Source: CAYSPT01 sp964432985
GTDB taxonomy: Bacteria; Muiribacteriota; CAYSPT01
NCBI GenBank assembly: GCA_964432985.1
Contig: CAYSPT010000058.1
Location: forward strand, 1-32,608
Direction: 5' to 3'
DNA: 32,608 nt
Positions within the stretch are counted from its first letter, which is position 1. The number at the start of each line of letters is the position of its first letter. The position numbers were made by a program, and so were the translations under genes. Positions 1 to 7,556 of the stretch are shown piece by piece. The notes beneath the pieces were generated by a model. The model ran no database searches, was not told the DNA's origin, and saw nothing but the letters and a program-made list of their open reading frames with translations.

Positions 1-311
1 CCGAGATCGACATCCTTCGGCAGCAGGCACTTGGTATTGGCCTTGTCGCGGGCCTGGTCGTTGTAGCCGTCGTAGTGGATGGTCTGGCCTTCCAGTCCGA
101 TGGACTTTTCCTCACCCCGGGCGATAGCCTGGTCCCTGACGTACTGCCGGTCCTCGTCCGAGTCGTTGCAGACAAACACGCCGTCGGGCTGGCAATGCTT
201 GATATACTTGGCGGCGAACTCGAACACCTTCTGATTGCCGATTTTATCCAGTTTCGCGAACTGAACGGCATCCATATTTTGCTGTAAAAATTCCCTTGCT
301 TCTGTAGACAC
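1..311 (-). CDS. pckG: Phosphoenolpyruvate carboxykinase (GTP), N-terminal part, cut by window edge
   Basis: The gene runs off the left edge, so only about 103 N-terminal residues are seen. They contain CQPDGVFVCNDSDED, then GEEKSIGLEGQTIHYDGYNDQ and ARDKANTKCLLPKD, a pattern I recognise from GTP-dependent PEP carboxykinases of the Chlorobium/Bacteroidetes type (known family: oxaloacetate + GTP to PEP + CO2 + GDP, cytoplasmic, gluconeogenesis or anaplerosis). The catalytic P-loop region lies outside the window. I prefer the GTG start at 311 because AAGGAG sits 9 nt upstream of it; an in-frame ATG at 329 overlaps that Shine-Dalgarno sequence. Family assignment is by recall of the N-terminal pattern only. 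Confidence 0.78.
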   Translation of the reverse strand, partial: MSTEAREFLQQNMDAVQFAKLDKIGNQKVFEFAAKYIKHCQPDGVFVCNDSDEDRQYVRDQAIARGEEKSIGLEGQTIHYDGYNDQARDKANTKCLLPKDVDL

Positions 312-436
312 GTCCCTCAACTCCTTCATGTTTTATCCAGGGGATAGAAGATCCCCGAGCTTTGTTTCCAGTGATTAATAAAGAATAAAGTATGTACTAT
401 AGATTCCGGCGTTTGTCAAGGTTTTTCCTGCATATT

Positions 437-498
437 AAGCGGATTTTATCCGCTATTATTAAGCAGATTTTATCCGCTTTTGACGGATTTTATCCGCT
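437..498. repeat. Three copies of a GATTTTATCCGCT motif
   Basis: AAGCGGATTTTATCCGCT (437-454), AAGCAGATTTTATCCGCT (461-478) and GACGGATTTTATCCGCT (482-498) follow each other at about 21-24 bp. The first copy is itself an inverted repeat (GCGGAT / ATCCGC around TTT). The array lies in the spacer between the PEP carboxykinase start and the methyltransferase end, so it is upstream of the former on its coding strand. It could be a binding-site cluster or a mobile-element end; nothing decides this. Confidence 0.7.
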
Positions 499-590
499 TT
501 TGACGCAATTTCCGGGTTTAGAGGTATCTCCGAATAATTGACCTTGAATAGTACCGGCCTGAACGTGAAAACGGAACGATAGCCTGATGG

Positions 591-700
591 ATTGTCCGGT
601 CGAGCCGGACAATGAAATCGGTTTATAGAGTCGGACAATGACGTCAGTTTATTTTGTCGGGAACGACGTCAGCTTATTGTGACGGGAACGATCCGATTGG
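591..700. repeat. Hairpin followed by tandem ~26-bp repeats overlapping the methyltransferase 3' end
   Basis: A 9-bp perfect inverted repeat (ATTGTCCGG, loop TCGAG, CCGGACAAT) spans 591-613. From 607 three units follow: 607-632 (starts GGACAATGAAATCGGTTTAT), 633-658 (GGACAATGACGTCAGTTTAT) and 659-683 (GGGAACGACGTCAGCTTATT), with a fourth partial unit from 684. The last units encode the final residues and the stop of the methyltransferase. Arrays of this type are known at ends of some insertion sequences (IS21-like elements carry repeated terminal sites), but no transposase is visible, so a mobile-element remnant is only an inference. Confidence 0.65.
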
Positions 701-2821
701 CGGTCCTGCCCAGCACGTCCACCGCCTGTACCATGATGCGGTAGCCGCCGGGCCGGGTGTAACGGTGGATGGCGTTTTTTTTCAGGGTGGTTGCCTTGGG
801 CAGGCGGAAGCTCCTCCACTGATTTTTGAAGACGTCCCCGGAGTAGTCCCAGTCTACCGCCCAGTAGTCGATGAGCATCAATGGGTCGTCCACTACCGCT
901 TCGTCCAGGTTGGGAGTGAATCCGGTGATTCCCAGGACGACACGGCGGCCCTCGAGAACAACGTCGACGTCGAGGTCGGGGCGCCGGGTAAAGAGCGTGG
1001 TATCTTTGATGTTAAGTACCGCGGGATTCTGGATGAACTCGTCCAGGGTGATTCCGGTACCCGCCAGCGAGAAGCGGATATCGTTCACCGATGGGGCCTG
1101 GATGAACCTGAAGTCAGACCCAGGGTGATAACGTGGCAATGGCCCGTGCGTGCGGCTAGTTTTGCCGGGCTTTCGTCCGGAACCTTTTACCAGCATGGTG
1201 AATGGTTTATCCTCAAGAGATGACCCGGTAGAATTGTCTCCTGTCCACCGGTGACTGATGATGTCCACCCCCGTGAACGTGTCGGGTTCAAGCGTGGAGA
1301 GGGTGCGTTGGACGGTTTTCGTCGATACCGGTTCTCCCGGTTCCGCCACCAGCACTGCCCGCCCGTCCCGTTTGCCGTGGAAAAACCCTGTTTCGACCGC
1401 TGGCTGGGCCTGGTACAGTCCCAGGATGAAGGTGCGGTACTCCCGGGCGGTTTGCCAGATGACTGCCTGGCTGTCTCCGTGCACCAGTACCTCGAAGGGG
1501 CTGCTGTCCCGGGCGTGGAGTTTTTTACGTTTCGGATCCGTCAGGTCTCGGGAACAGCTGATGTTCAGCAGGCGCTTGCGGGTGGTCTGGATGGCGCTTC
1601 GGGACAGGTCTGAGGTGATCCACCGCCGCCCGAGTTTCTCGGCCACTGCCGCGGTGGTGCCGGAGCCGCAGAAAAAGTCCGCCACCAGGTCGCCGGGGTC
1701 GGAAGAGGCCAGGATGATACGCTTGAGAAGCCGTTCCGGTTTCTGGGTCTCGTAGCCGGTCTTCTCGGCGGTGGTGCCTTTCACCGACGGCAGGCGCCAC
1801 ACGTCCTCGGGCACCTTGCCGATGGAGGCTGATTTGCCGCCTACGTACGAGCGCCCGCCCAGTATTCTCGGGCTCTTGTAACGCTGTTTGCTTGCGGGGA
1901 GTATCTCTTCGCGGACGGCGTCGGCGTTGAAGACGAAGTCGGCGCTCTTGCCGTACCAGAAGATGACGTCGTGCTTGCTTTGGAAGTAGCGCTTCGTCCT
2001 CCCCGGGGTGTCGGGATAGAACCAGACTATTTCGTTGATGAAGTTACGGTAGCCGAATATTTCGTCCAGCATCACCTTCAGGTAGTGCCCCGCGTGCCAG
2101 TCACAGTGCAGGTAGAGGCTGCCGTCATCGGCCAGCAGGTCCCGTGCCAGGCACAACCGTTCGTACATGAACTGCAGGTAGGTGTCCATGCCGTTGTGCC
2201 AGGTGTCCCGGTAGGCGGTCCTGGTAACGGTGGGCAGCGTGGTGGGGCGCCGGTGACTACCGATTCGGCTGCGGGCAGAAAAGTTGGAACCGGTAAAAAA
2301 CGGCGGGTCCATGTAGATGAGACGGATCTTTTCTTGCCGGTCCCGGGTGTGCAGTGAGGACATGATCAGCTTGTTGTCTCCCCAGATGAGCTTGTTGCGC
2401 CACGGCTGTGTGTGAGCGTCGGCTTCGCTGCACCGAAGTTCCTCGTTCTCTTCCCGGTGCATTTGCCCTATTTCGTTCTCGACGATCTCCACCGTGGTAA
2501 ACGGCAGCCCTTCCTGCAGCGAAGGCTTTCGTTTGGAGCCCCAGGAGAGGGCAGCCTTGCTGTGAGCTTCGCTGTGAGCCTTGCTGTGAGCTTCGCTGTG
2601 AGCCTTGCTGTGAGCNNNNNNNNNNNNNNNNNNNNNNNNNNNNNNNNNNNNNNNNNNNNNNNNNNNNNNNNNNNNNNNNNNNNNNNNNNNNNNNNNNNNN
2701 NNNNNNNNNNNNNNNTGTGAGCTTCGCTGTGAGCCTTGCTGTGAGCTTCGCTGTGAGCCTTGCTGTGAGCTTCGCTGTGAGCCTTGCTGTGAGCCTTGCT
2801 GTGGGCTTTGCTGATGGACAT
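669..2821 (-). CDS. Orphan beta-class (Mod-like) DNA methyltransferase with N-terminal SKAHSEAH repeats; contains assembly gap
   Basis: The catalytic part (607 residues from an internal GTG at 2492) has the AdoMet-dependent amino-methyltransferase signature in permuted beta-class order: DPPF (residues 62-65, motif IV) before FCGSGTT (274-280, motif I). It resembles type III Mod or stand-alone adenine methylases. The frame stays open upstream of 2492 through PFTTVE, SLQEGL and a run of SKAH/SEAH repeats into the gap; the same frame resumes on the other side and reaches ATG 2821 (MSISKAHSKAHSKAHSEAH). I infer one continuous gene and treat 2821 as start; its upstream GAGG is weak. The C-terminal ~270 residues are a variable region, perhaps target recognition. 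No restriction subunit lies beside it. The stop falls within the 26-bp repeats, so the C-terminus may have been altered by them. Confidence 0.8.
2548..2818 (-). repeat. 12-bp in-frame tandem repeat in the methyltransferase gene
   Basis: On the coding strand the units are GCTCACAGCAAG and GCTCACAGCGAA in near-perfect alternation, coding for AHSK and AHSE. About 8 copies are visible right of the gap and 5 left of it. The array itself most likely caused the scaffold break, so copy number is unknown. Twelve is a multiple of three, so copy changes alter linker length and not frame. Confidence 0.9.
2616..2715. other. Assembly gap (100 N) inside the 12-bp repeat
   Basis: Exactly 100 N, the conventional length for a gap of unknown size. 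Because 100 is not a multiple of 12, translating through it breaks the frame artificially. Confidence 0.99.
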
Positions 2822-3002
2822 GTTCTCGTTGTACCTCTGTCGCTTGTTTTGTGCTCGGTGAGCGGAATGCCTGGTGTCTTCGGATTCAAAGTCTACCACG
2901 GAATCAGGCAGAGACAAACAGATGGAATCCCCGACAAACAGAGACAAATAGGCGCACGCAGTGATACCTTCATGACAGGATATCTGTTCCCGGTAAGAAG
3001 AA

Positions 3003-3031
3003 ACCGGTGTATTCTATTAAAGAACACCGGT
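3003..3031 (+). promoter_or_regulatory. Inverted repeat in the leader of the metallo-beta-lactamase gene
   Basis: ACCGGTGT (3003-3010) and ACACCGGT (3024-3031) form a perfect 8-bp dyad around an A/T-rich 13-nt centre. It ends a few bases before the GAGGGAG ribosome binding site of the gene starting at 3046. It could be an operator or a leader hairpin; no partner protein is indicated. Confidence 0.4.
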
Positions 3032-3045
3032 GAGGGAGCAGACCC

Positions 3046-3882
3046 ATGCCTGATGAGATTTCGATAACCTGCCTGGTTGAAGACAGGGCCACGGAGCCCG
3101 GACTGCACAAAGAGCACGGGCTTTCGTTCTGGATAACGGCGGACGGTCACTGCATCCTGTTTGACACGGGGCAGGGAGGAGCGCTGGAGAGCAACGCGCA
3201 CGTGCTCGGGGTCGACCTGGAGTCTGCCGCCGCCGTAGTCCTGAGCCATGGGCATTACGATCACACCGGTGGCTTGATGTACCTGATGAAAAGCTCCCGG
3301 CACCCGAAACTCTATCTGCACCCCCAGGCGCTTCTCGACCGGTATTCCCGGCGCAAGAAAGCCGGGTTCAAATCTGTGGGGATACCACCTCTCGCCCGGC
3401 GGACGGTCCACCTTCGGAACAAGGATGTGGTGTGGACAGAAAAGCCGGCGGAAGTGATCGAAGGGATCCATGTGACCGGTTATGTTCCCCGGCGAAGCAG
3501 GTTCGAGGATACCGGTGGTGCTTTCTTTCTGGACATGGCCGGATTTCAGAGAGATGAATTGACGGACGACCAGGCGCTCTACATGGACACGCCGCAGGGG
3601 CTGGTGGTTATCCTGGGCTGCGCCCACGCCGGGGTGATCAACGTACTTGATTATGTCTGCAAGCTCACCGGGAGCGATTCTGTCTACGCCGTTCTAGGCG
3701 GTATGCACCTGGTAAACGCTTCCGGGTACCGGCTGGCGGCCACCGTTTCGGCCCTGGAAAAGTTTGATGTGCAGGTGATAGCCCCATCCCACTGCACCGG
3801 CAGGAAAGCCATGCGGTACCTGAAAAAAAACTTCTTCGGCCGCTATCACGAGTGTGTCATGGGAACGCGGTTCGTGGTGTAG
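3046..3882 (+). CDS. MBL-fold metallohydrolase, dihydropterin ribofuranosylaminobenzene phosphate synthase-like
   Basis: 278 residues with the metal-binding motif HGHYDH (68-73) and further His ligands in GCAHAG (H194), GGMHL (H221) and PSHCTG (H249). This set, including the early DTGQGG, matches the MBL subgroup annotated as 7,8-dihydropterin-6-methyl-4-(beta-D-ribofuranosyl)aminobenzene 5'-phosphate synthase (known family, related to an archaeal enzyme; the bacterial substrate is mostly unproven). It should be a soluble two-metal hydrolase. ATG 3046 is preceded by GAGGGAG at good spacing. It is divergent from the methyltransferase and convergent with the EF-hand gene, so probably a single-gene unit. 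Confidence 0.82.
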   Translation: MPDEISITCLVEDRATEPGLHKEHGLSFWITADGHCILFDTGQGGALESNAHVLGVDLESAAAVVLSHGHYDHTGGLMYLMKSSRHPKLYLHPQALLDRYSRRKKAGFKSVGIPPLARRTVHLRNKDVVWTEKPAEVIEGIHVTGYVPRRSRFEDTGGAFFLDMAGFQRDELTDDQALYMDTPQGLVVILGCAHAGVINVLDYVCKLTGSDSVYAVLGGMHLVNASGYRLAATVSALEKFDVQVIAPSHCTGRKAMRYLKKNFFGRYHECVMGTRFVV

Positions 3883-3993
3883 GTTAAATACTCTTCAAGT
3901 ACATCTGCAGCGGCTGCATGTTGAATACGGGAGTTCGTCATATCACAAAATCCGGTTTAACTTTAGCTAATTCATCGACCCCTTTGAAATATA

Positions 3994-4035
3994 AATGGTG
4001 CTTTGCCTATTCCAATACAAAGGCAAAGCACCATT
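3994..4035. terminator. Strong hairpin between convergent genes
   Basis: AATGGTGCTTTGCCT (3994-4008) pairs perfectly with AGGCAAAGCACCATT (4021-4035) over 15 bp with a 12-nt loop. It lies between the MBL gene (ends 3882, plus) and the EF-hand gene (ends 4068, minus), as expected for a bidirectional terminator. The tract after the stem is only moderately T-rich on either strand (TTTATATTTC on minus), so a repeat-type element remains possible. Confidence 0.5.
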
Positions 4036-4067
4036 CAACTTGACTTTTATACAATGTTATTTATCGT

Positions 4068-4643
4068 CTACCCGAGAAAATCTACCGATTCACTGCCGCT
4101 TTGGTCGTCACGGGTGAACGTCTCGTAGCTTCGCTGAAACAACTCGGTCATCAGGTTCTGGATCCCCAGCTTGATTTCGTCAGAATCTATGGTTCCGTCA
4201 CCGTTGAGGTCCAGTGAGTCGAGAAGACTTTCGGCATCGGTGGTGCGTGGACCCCGCGCCTTGTCTTCTTCATCGCTGAAAATATCCAGGGCCGCCCGCA
4301 GGCTGTCGTTGCTTCCCAGCTGCCCGGCGGTTGGCGGTTTCTCGGCCATCATGCCCCGCATGATCCGTGCCTTGAACTCGTGGCCGGCTGCTTCCATCTC
4401 GCTTTTGTTGATGGAATTGCTGTCGTCGGCGTCGACTTTCGAAAATATCTGTTCGAGATGCTGCGCCGCGCCCGGATGTGGTGCACCCTCAAAGAATGAT
4501 TGGAATTCCGACTTGTCAAGGGACCCGTTGCCGCTTGAATCCAGTGTTTCGAAATCCGGCCGTTTCGCCTGGTTCTGCAGTATCAGGCGTGCCATGTCCG
4601 TGGACCCAAGCATTCCGTTTAATCCGTTGATCAAACCGTTCAC
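4068..4643 (-). CDS. EF-hand calcium-binding protein
   Basis: 191 residues with three canonical 12-residue EF-hand loops: DSSGNGSLDKSE (35-46), DADDSNSINKSE (71-82) and DLNGDGTIDSDE (145-156). Each has Asp at position 1 and Glu at position 12 with Asp/Asn/Ser at 3 and 5, so Ca2+ binding is well supported. No signal peptide or membrane segment is seen, so it is probably cytoplasmic. The start is a GTG with GGGAGG only about 3 nt away; a nearby downstream start (TTG, codon 4) would give better spacing. Its role, whether calcium sensor or buffer, is unknown. The gene stands alone between the convergent MBL gene and the divergent protease gene. Confidence 0.85.
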   Translation of the reverse strand: MNGLINGLNGMLGSTDMARLILQNQAKRPDFETLDSSGNGSLDKSEFQSFFEGAPHPGAAQHLEQIFSKVDADDSNSINKSEMEAAGHEFKARIMRGMMAEKPPTAGQLGSNDSLRAALDIFSDEEDKARGPRTTDAESLLDSLDLNGDGTIDSDEIKLGIQNLMTELFQRSYETFTRDDQSGSESVDFLG

Positions 4644-4886
4644 TTCCCTCCCGGCCTCTTTTTCTAATGTTATAGTGGGCCTTCATTACTATCGGTGGGA
4701 TCCTGTACATCTCTGAATCTCCTGTGGCGTTCCAAACAGGAATGAGAAGATAATAGAGCACAAAAGCTCATTATTTTGGGTAGGAATTGCTCTATGCAAA
4801 AGAAAGTAGGATTTCCATGGAATCGCTTACGTTCTAACTAATGAAGATTGGAAAATACAGGGATGAAAAGTAATAGCAGCCATGCC

Positions 4887-4916
4887 TTGACATGATAAGT
4901 TGGATGTACTTAGTAT
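4887..4916 (+). promoter_or_regulatory. Sigma70-like promoter of the HtrA gene
   Basis: TTGACA (4887-4892), 18-nt spacer, TAGTAT (4911-4916, 4 of 6). A start of transcription near 4923 gives a short leader containing the AGGAG at 4933-4937. This supports the ATG at 4948 over the in-frame TTG at 4900, which would lie inside the promoter. The rest of the 4644-4947 spacer holds only an 8-bp inverted repeat (ATAGAGCA 4753-4760 / TGCTCTAT 4788-4795). Confidence 0.55.
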
Positions 4917-4947
4917 CGTCACAGAGAGAGTGAGGAGATCTGCCGAG

Positions 4948-6342
4948 ATGACTCGAAATTGCTTGTACCGTATTGGTATCGCCAGTGTTATTGCCTGTAT
5001 CGTTTTTGCCGGTCTGGTACCGGCCCGTGCGGCTCATCCGGAGACGGGCCTGCGCCGCAGCGCCATCGTGAAAGCGGTGGAGAATGTCAGCCCGGCGGTG
5101 GTGAACATCAACACCCGGCAGGTGGTTCGGGAGTCCAACCCTTTTTACCGCAACGACCCATTCTTCAACCGGTTTTTCGAAAACTTTTACGAACCGTTTC
5201 AACGTGAGTACGAAACTACCAGCCTGGGCTCCGGGGTGGTCATCGACCGGGAAGGCCACGTGCTGACCAACGAGCACGTGGTCATGAGCGGATCGGGTAT
5301 CACCGTGACGCTTTCGGACGGGCGGGAGTTTGCAGCCTCGGTGGTGGGGTCGGACCCCGAAACCGATCTGGCCATTCTCAGGGTGGAGGACGCCGCCGAT
5401 CTGCCGTTTATTCCCATGGGCGATTCGGACATACTCATGATCGGGGAAACCGTTATAGCCATCGGCAATCCCTTCGGGCTTTCCCATTCGGTGACCACGG
5501 GCGTGGTGAGCGCGCTGCACCGCTCGTTGAAAACCGAGGGCGGCCGCGTCTACGCCGACCTGGTACAGACAGACGCTTCAATCAATCCCGGCAACTCCGG
5601 CGGGCCGCTTCTCACCATCGACGGGGAGCTCATCGGCATCAACACCGCCATCTACGGCGGCAGTGCTCAGGGTATAGGATTTGCCATTCCCATCGACCGT
5701 GCCCGGCGGATCGTGGACGACCTGATTCGATTCGGACATGTTCGGACGGCCTGGCTGGGCTTGAGAATCGTGGAGGTAGTGGTAGGCCGGCAGCGTGTGG
5801 GCCGCCGGCGGGTGAAAGAAGATATCCAGCTTCAGGTGGGAGCGGTATTTCCCGGCGGACCGGCGGACCTGGCGGGCATCAGGCTTGGTGACGTGGTTTC
5901 GGGAGTAGAATCGGTAAAGGTGCAGTCGTGGGAAGATTATGCCGGGGCGCTTCGGTCCTACACCGCCGGAAACACCATCCGCATCACGCTGAACGACGGC
6001 CGGAAGATGGCTGATGTCAAAGCCACCGCGCTGCCGCTTGACAAGGCGAATGAAGCCACGGTGGAGATGCTCGGTGTGGAAGCCGGGGACATAACGAGCC
6101 GCTACGCGCAGCGGTTCAGGGGGTACCTCAGCGGGATCATGGTGAAGCGTATCCTCTCGTCACGGGGCGCTGCAGCCCGGGCCGGGATACAGCCTGGTGA
6201 CATCATCCGCCAGGTCAACGACAGCCGTATCGAGAACATGAAGAATTTCGGAGAAGCAATCCTTGAAGCCTACCAGGGCCAGAACGTACTCCTACTGGTT
6301 CAGCGCGGCTCCTACGGTTACTATCTGACACTGAAACTGTAA
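4948..6342 (+). CDS. htrA: Periplasmic HtrA/DegQ-type serine protease with PDZ domains
   Basis: 464 residues from the chosen ATG, which has AGGAG 10 nt upstream. The N-terminus is a signal peptide (MTRN, hydrophobic stretch about 10-24, then PARAAH), so the protein acts outside the cytoplasmic membrane. The S1C protease triad is present: H110 in LTNEHVV, D140 in DPETDLAIL and S217 in NPGNSGGPL. A first PDZ region spans about 265-375 and a second about 390-460 (GIQPGDIIRQVN). Residues about 65-88 form a Phe/Tyr-rich segment like the regulatory LA loop of the family. Known role: degradation or chaperoning of misfolded envelope proteins. It is monocistronic, apart from a possible 13-codon ORF downstream. 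Confidence 0.95.
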   Translation: MTRNCLYRIGIASVIACIVFAGLVPARAAHPETGLRRSAIVKAVENVSPAVVNINTRQVVRESNPFYRNDPFFNRFFENFYEPFQREYETTSLGSGVVIDREGHVLTNEHVVMSGSGITVTLSDGREFAASVVGSDPETDLAILRVEDAADLPFIPMGDSDILMIGETVIAIGNPFGLSHSVTTGVVSALHRSLKTEGGRVYADLVQTDASINPGNSGGPLLTIDGELIGINTAIYGGSAQGIGFAIPIDRARRIVDDLIRFGHVRTAWLGLRIVEVVVGRQRVGRRRVKEDIQLQVGAVFPGGPADLAGIRLGDVVSGVESVKVQSWEDYAGALRSYTAGNTIRITLNDGRKMADVKATALPLDKANEATVEMLGVEAGDITSRYAQRFRGYLSGIMVKRILSSRGAAARAGIQPGDIIRQVNDSRIENMKNFGEAILEAYQGQNVLLLVQRGSYGYYLTLKL

Positions 6343-6419
6343 AACCACCATACTATTGCCCAGCCAGGAGGGCGAGTTTTGCACACAGGAAGTGTGCGCC
6401 TGCCGCAGGAGGTTTACGG

Positions 6420-6461
6420 ATGTGCCTACCTGTAGTAAAAGTGGTTGAAAGAAAAGTATAA
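6420..6461 (+). CDS. Possible 13-residue ORF with consensus ribosome binding site
   Basis: AGGAGG (6407-6412) stands 7 nt before ATG 6420, which opens MCLPVVKVVERKV and stops with TAA. The MCLPVVKVVE start is reminiscent of the N-terminus of small metallochaperones such as HypC/CooT, but the frame ends at once, so this is either a broken remnant or a tiny leader peptide. A small hairpin (GCACAC 6381-6386 / GTGTGC 6392-6397) precedes it. Translation is plausible; function is unknown. Confidence 0.3.
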   Translation: MCLPVVKVVERKV

Positions 6462-6522
6462 CGGAAGATGGAATAACCTGATAAAAGCTCAACGCTGAAC
6501 TAGCCGCCGAGGCCTATCCCCT

Positions 6523-6552
6523 AAGGGTTGAATCAAAAAGGATTCAACCCTT
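6523..6552. terminator. Hairpin at the end of the ATPase/PtsN transcription unit
   Basis: AAGGGTTGAATC (6523-6534) and GATTCAACCCTT (6541-6552) form a perfect 12-bp stem with a 6-nt loop, between the protease gene and the converging ptsN-like gene. The stem includes the stop codon of the latter (6544-6546). No T-run follows on the minus strand, so it is an unusual terminator or an mRNA 3' end stabiliser. Confidence 0.45.
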
Positions 6553-6987
6553 CAGAATCGACAGCACATCTTGCGGGCTCCCCGCGTTTCGCAGATCCTC
6601 CAGGATGTCCTTGTGCTTGGCCCGGGTAGCGATGGAAGCCAGGGTGTTGAGGTAACCCCGCTTGTCTTCCCGGGAGGATATCACCAGGAAAAACAACTGG
6701 CAGGGGTTGCCATCGATGGCCTGAAATTCAACTTCGTCAATGGTCCTGAGAAAGCCCACGGTTATCCGGTCAATATCTATGTGAACATGAGGGATTGCCA
6801 GGCTGTGACCGACACCGGTACTGCCGAGTTTTTCCCGCTCCAAAAGCGCGGTAGTCAAGCTGATGGCGTCGGGTCCGACTCCCGCCCGCTCGACCATCGA
6901 GGCCAGGTACTCGAGAACCGCTTCACTCGTGTGCAGGTCTACGTCCAGCGCCACCAGGTCTTCACTCATGTATTGCGTCAAGTCCAC
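6544..6987 (-). CDS. PtsN-like PTS EIIA (fructose/nitrogen family) domain protein
   Basis: 147 residues of the PTS EIIA type 2 fold. The phospho-accepting His is in GHSLAIPHVH (H67), preceded by LLEREKLGSTGVG, the usual arrangement in EIIA-Fru/EIIA-Ntr. A single-domain protein without EIIB/EIIC beside it suggests a regulatory (PtsN-type) role and not sugar uptake. The GTG at 6987 is preferred because AAGGTGA stands 8 nt upstream; the GTG at 6999 lies on that site. It is the last gene of the minus-strand ATPase unit, 58 nt after the UspA-like gene. No HPr or EI gene is in the window. Confidence 0.85.
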   Translation of the reverse strand: MDLTQYMSEDLVALDVDLHTSEAVLEYLASMVERAGVGPDAISLTTALLEREKLGSTGVGHSLAIPHVHIDIDRITVGFLRTIDEVEFQAIDGNPCQLFFLVISSREDKRGYLNTLASIATRAKHKDILEDLRNAGSPQDVLSILKG

Positions 6988-7045
6988 GTTAACAGTCACC
7001 TTCTTCGTTTAACAACCGCTGCTGATGCAATTGAACTGTAAAAGA

Positions 7046-7474
7046 TTACAGCACCAGCACCGGACAGTCAAGATGTTTTATCAGCTGGGTCACCAGCCGC
7101 TCGACGGTTCCGGTGCCCCGGGAGCGTTCAAGCTTACCGGCCAGGGCCACCAGATTCACCGAGAACTGCTGGGCGCTGGCCACCACCACTGTTTCGGGAA
7201 TGCCCTCCTCCTGCTGCAGCACGATATGCACCCGGCGGTCGGTGGCTTCCTCTTCCACGTGGAAGAGATACTTCCATCCGTCCTCTTCCAGATCCACGTA
7301 AATCTCGCTTTCGCGCTGCCCCGAATGGCGGGCCAGCTGCCTGGCAACCGCCGGGTCGACGATGTTGAGCGCGATGATCTGGGAACCGAATTTTTCAGCC
7401 AGCGTGATGATGTGCTCGGAGGCATCGAGGCATTCGGCGGTGTTGTTCACCAGGAAAAGAATCCGGTCGAACAT
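7046..7474 (-). CDS. Universal stress protein (UspA) family protein
   Basis: 142 residues. The N-terminus MFDRILFLVNNTAECLDASE and the strand-helix spacing with DCPVLVL at the end match a single UspA domain. The ATP-binding G-x2-G-x9-G-S/T motif is degenerate (AGKLERSRGTGT), so ATP binding is doubtful. GAGGAGG precedes ATG 7474. It lies 80 nt after the ATPase D gene, across four 17-bp repeats, and before the EIIA gene; co-transcription with the ATPase is inferred from strand and spacing. Confidence 0.78.
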   Translation of the reverse strand: MFDRILFLVNNTAECLDASEHIITLAEKFGSQIIALNIVDPAVARQLARHSGQRESEIYVDLEEDGWKYLFHVEEEATDRRVHIVLQQEEGIPETVVVASAQQFSVNLVALAGKLERSRGTGTVERLVTQLIKHLDCPVLVL

Positions 7475-7488
7475 CGTATTCCTCCTCT

Positions 7489-7556
7489 GTCAGCATTGAC
7501 TTCTTGCCAGCGTTGACTTCTTGTCAGCATTGACTTCTTGCCAGCGTTGCACCTTT
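7489..7556 (-). repeat. Four 17-bp tandem repeats between atpD and the usp gene
   Basis: On the plus strand the units alternate GTCAGCATTGACTTCTT and GCCAGCGTTGACTTCTT: 7489-7505, 7506-7522, 7523-7539 and a diverged 7540-7556. They fill nearly all the space between the D stop (7555) and the Usp ribosome binding site, so they lie in the intercistronic mRNA. Confidence 0.9.

Noticed and set aside
669..2821. Complete type III restriction-modification system
   Set aside because: No Res helicase-nuclease gene is adjacent in either direction within the window; only the methyltransferase is present.
2257..2889. Minus-strand frame reading TARLTAKL through the repeats
   Set aside because: It is a shifted reading of the 12-bp array and only appears continuous because the 100-N gap has an arbitrary length. 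The AHSKAHSE frame leads into the methyltransferase on both sides.
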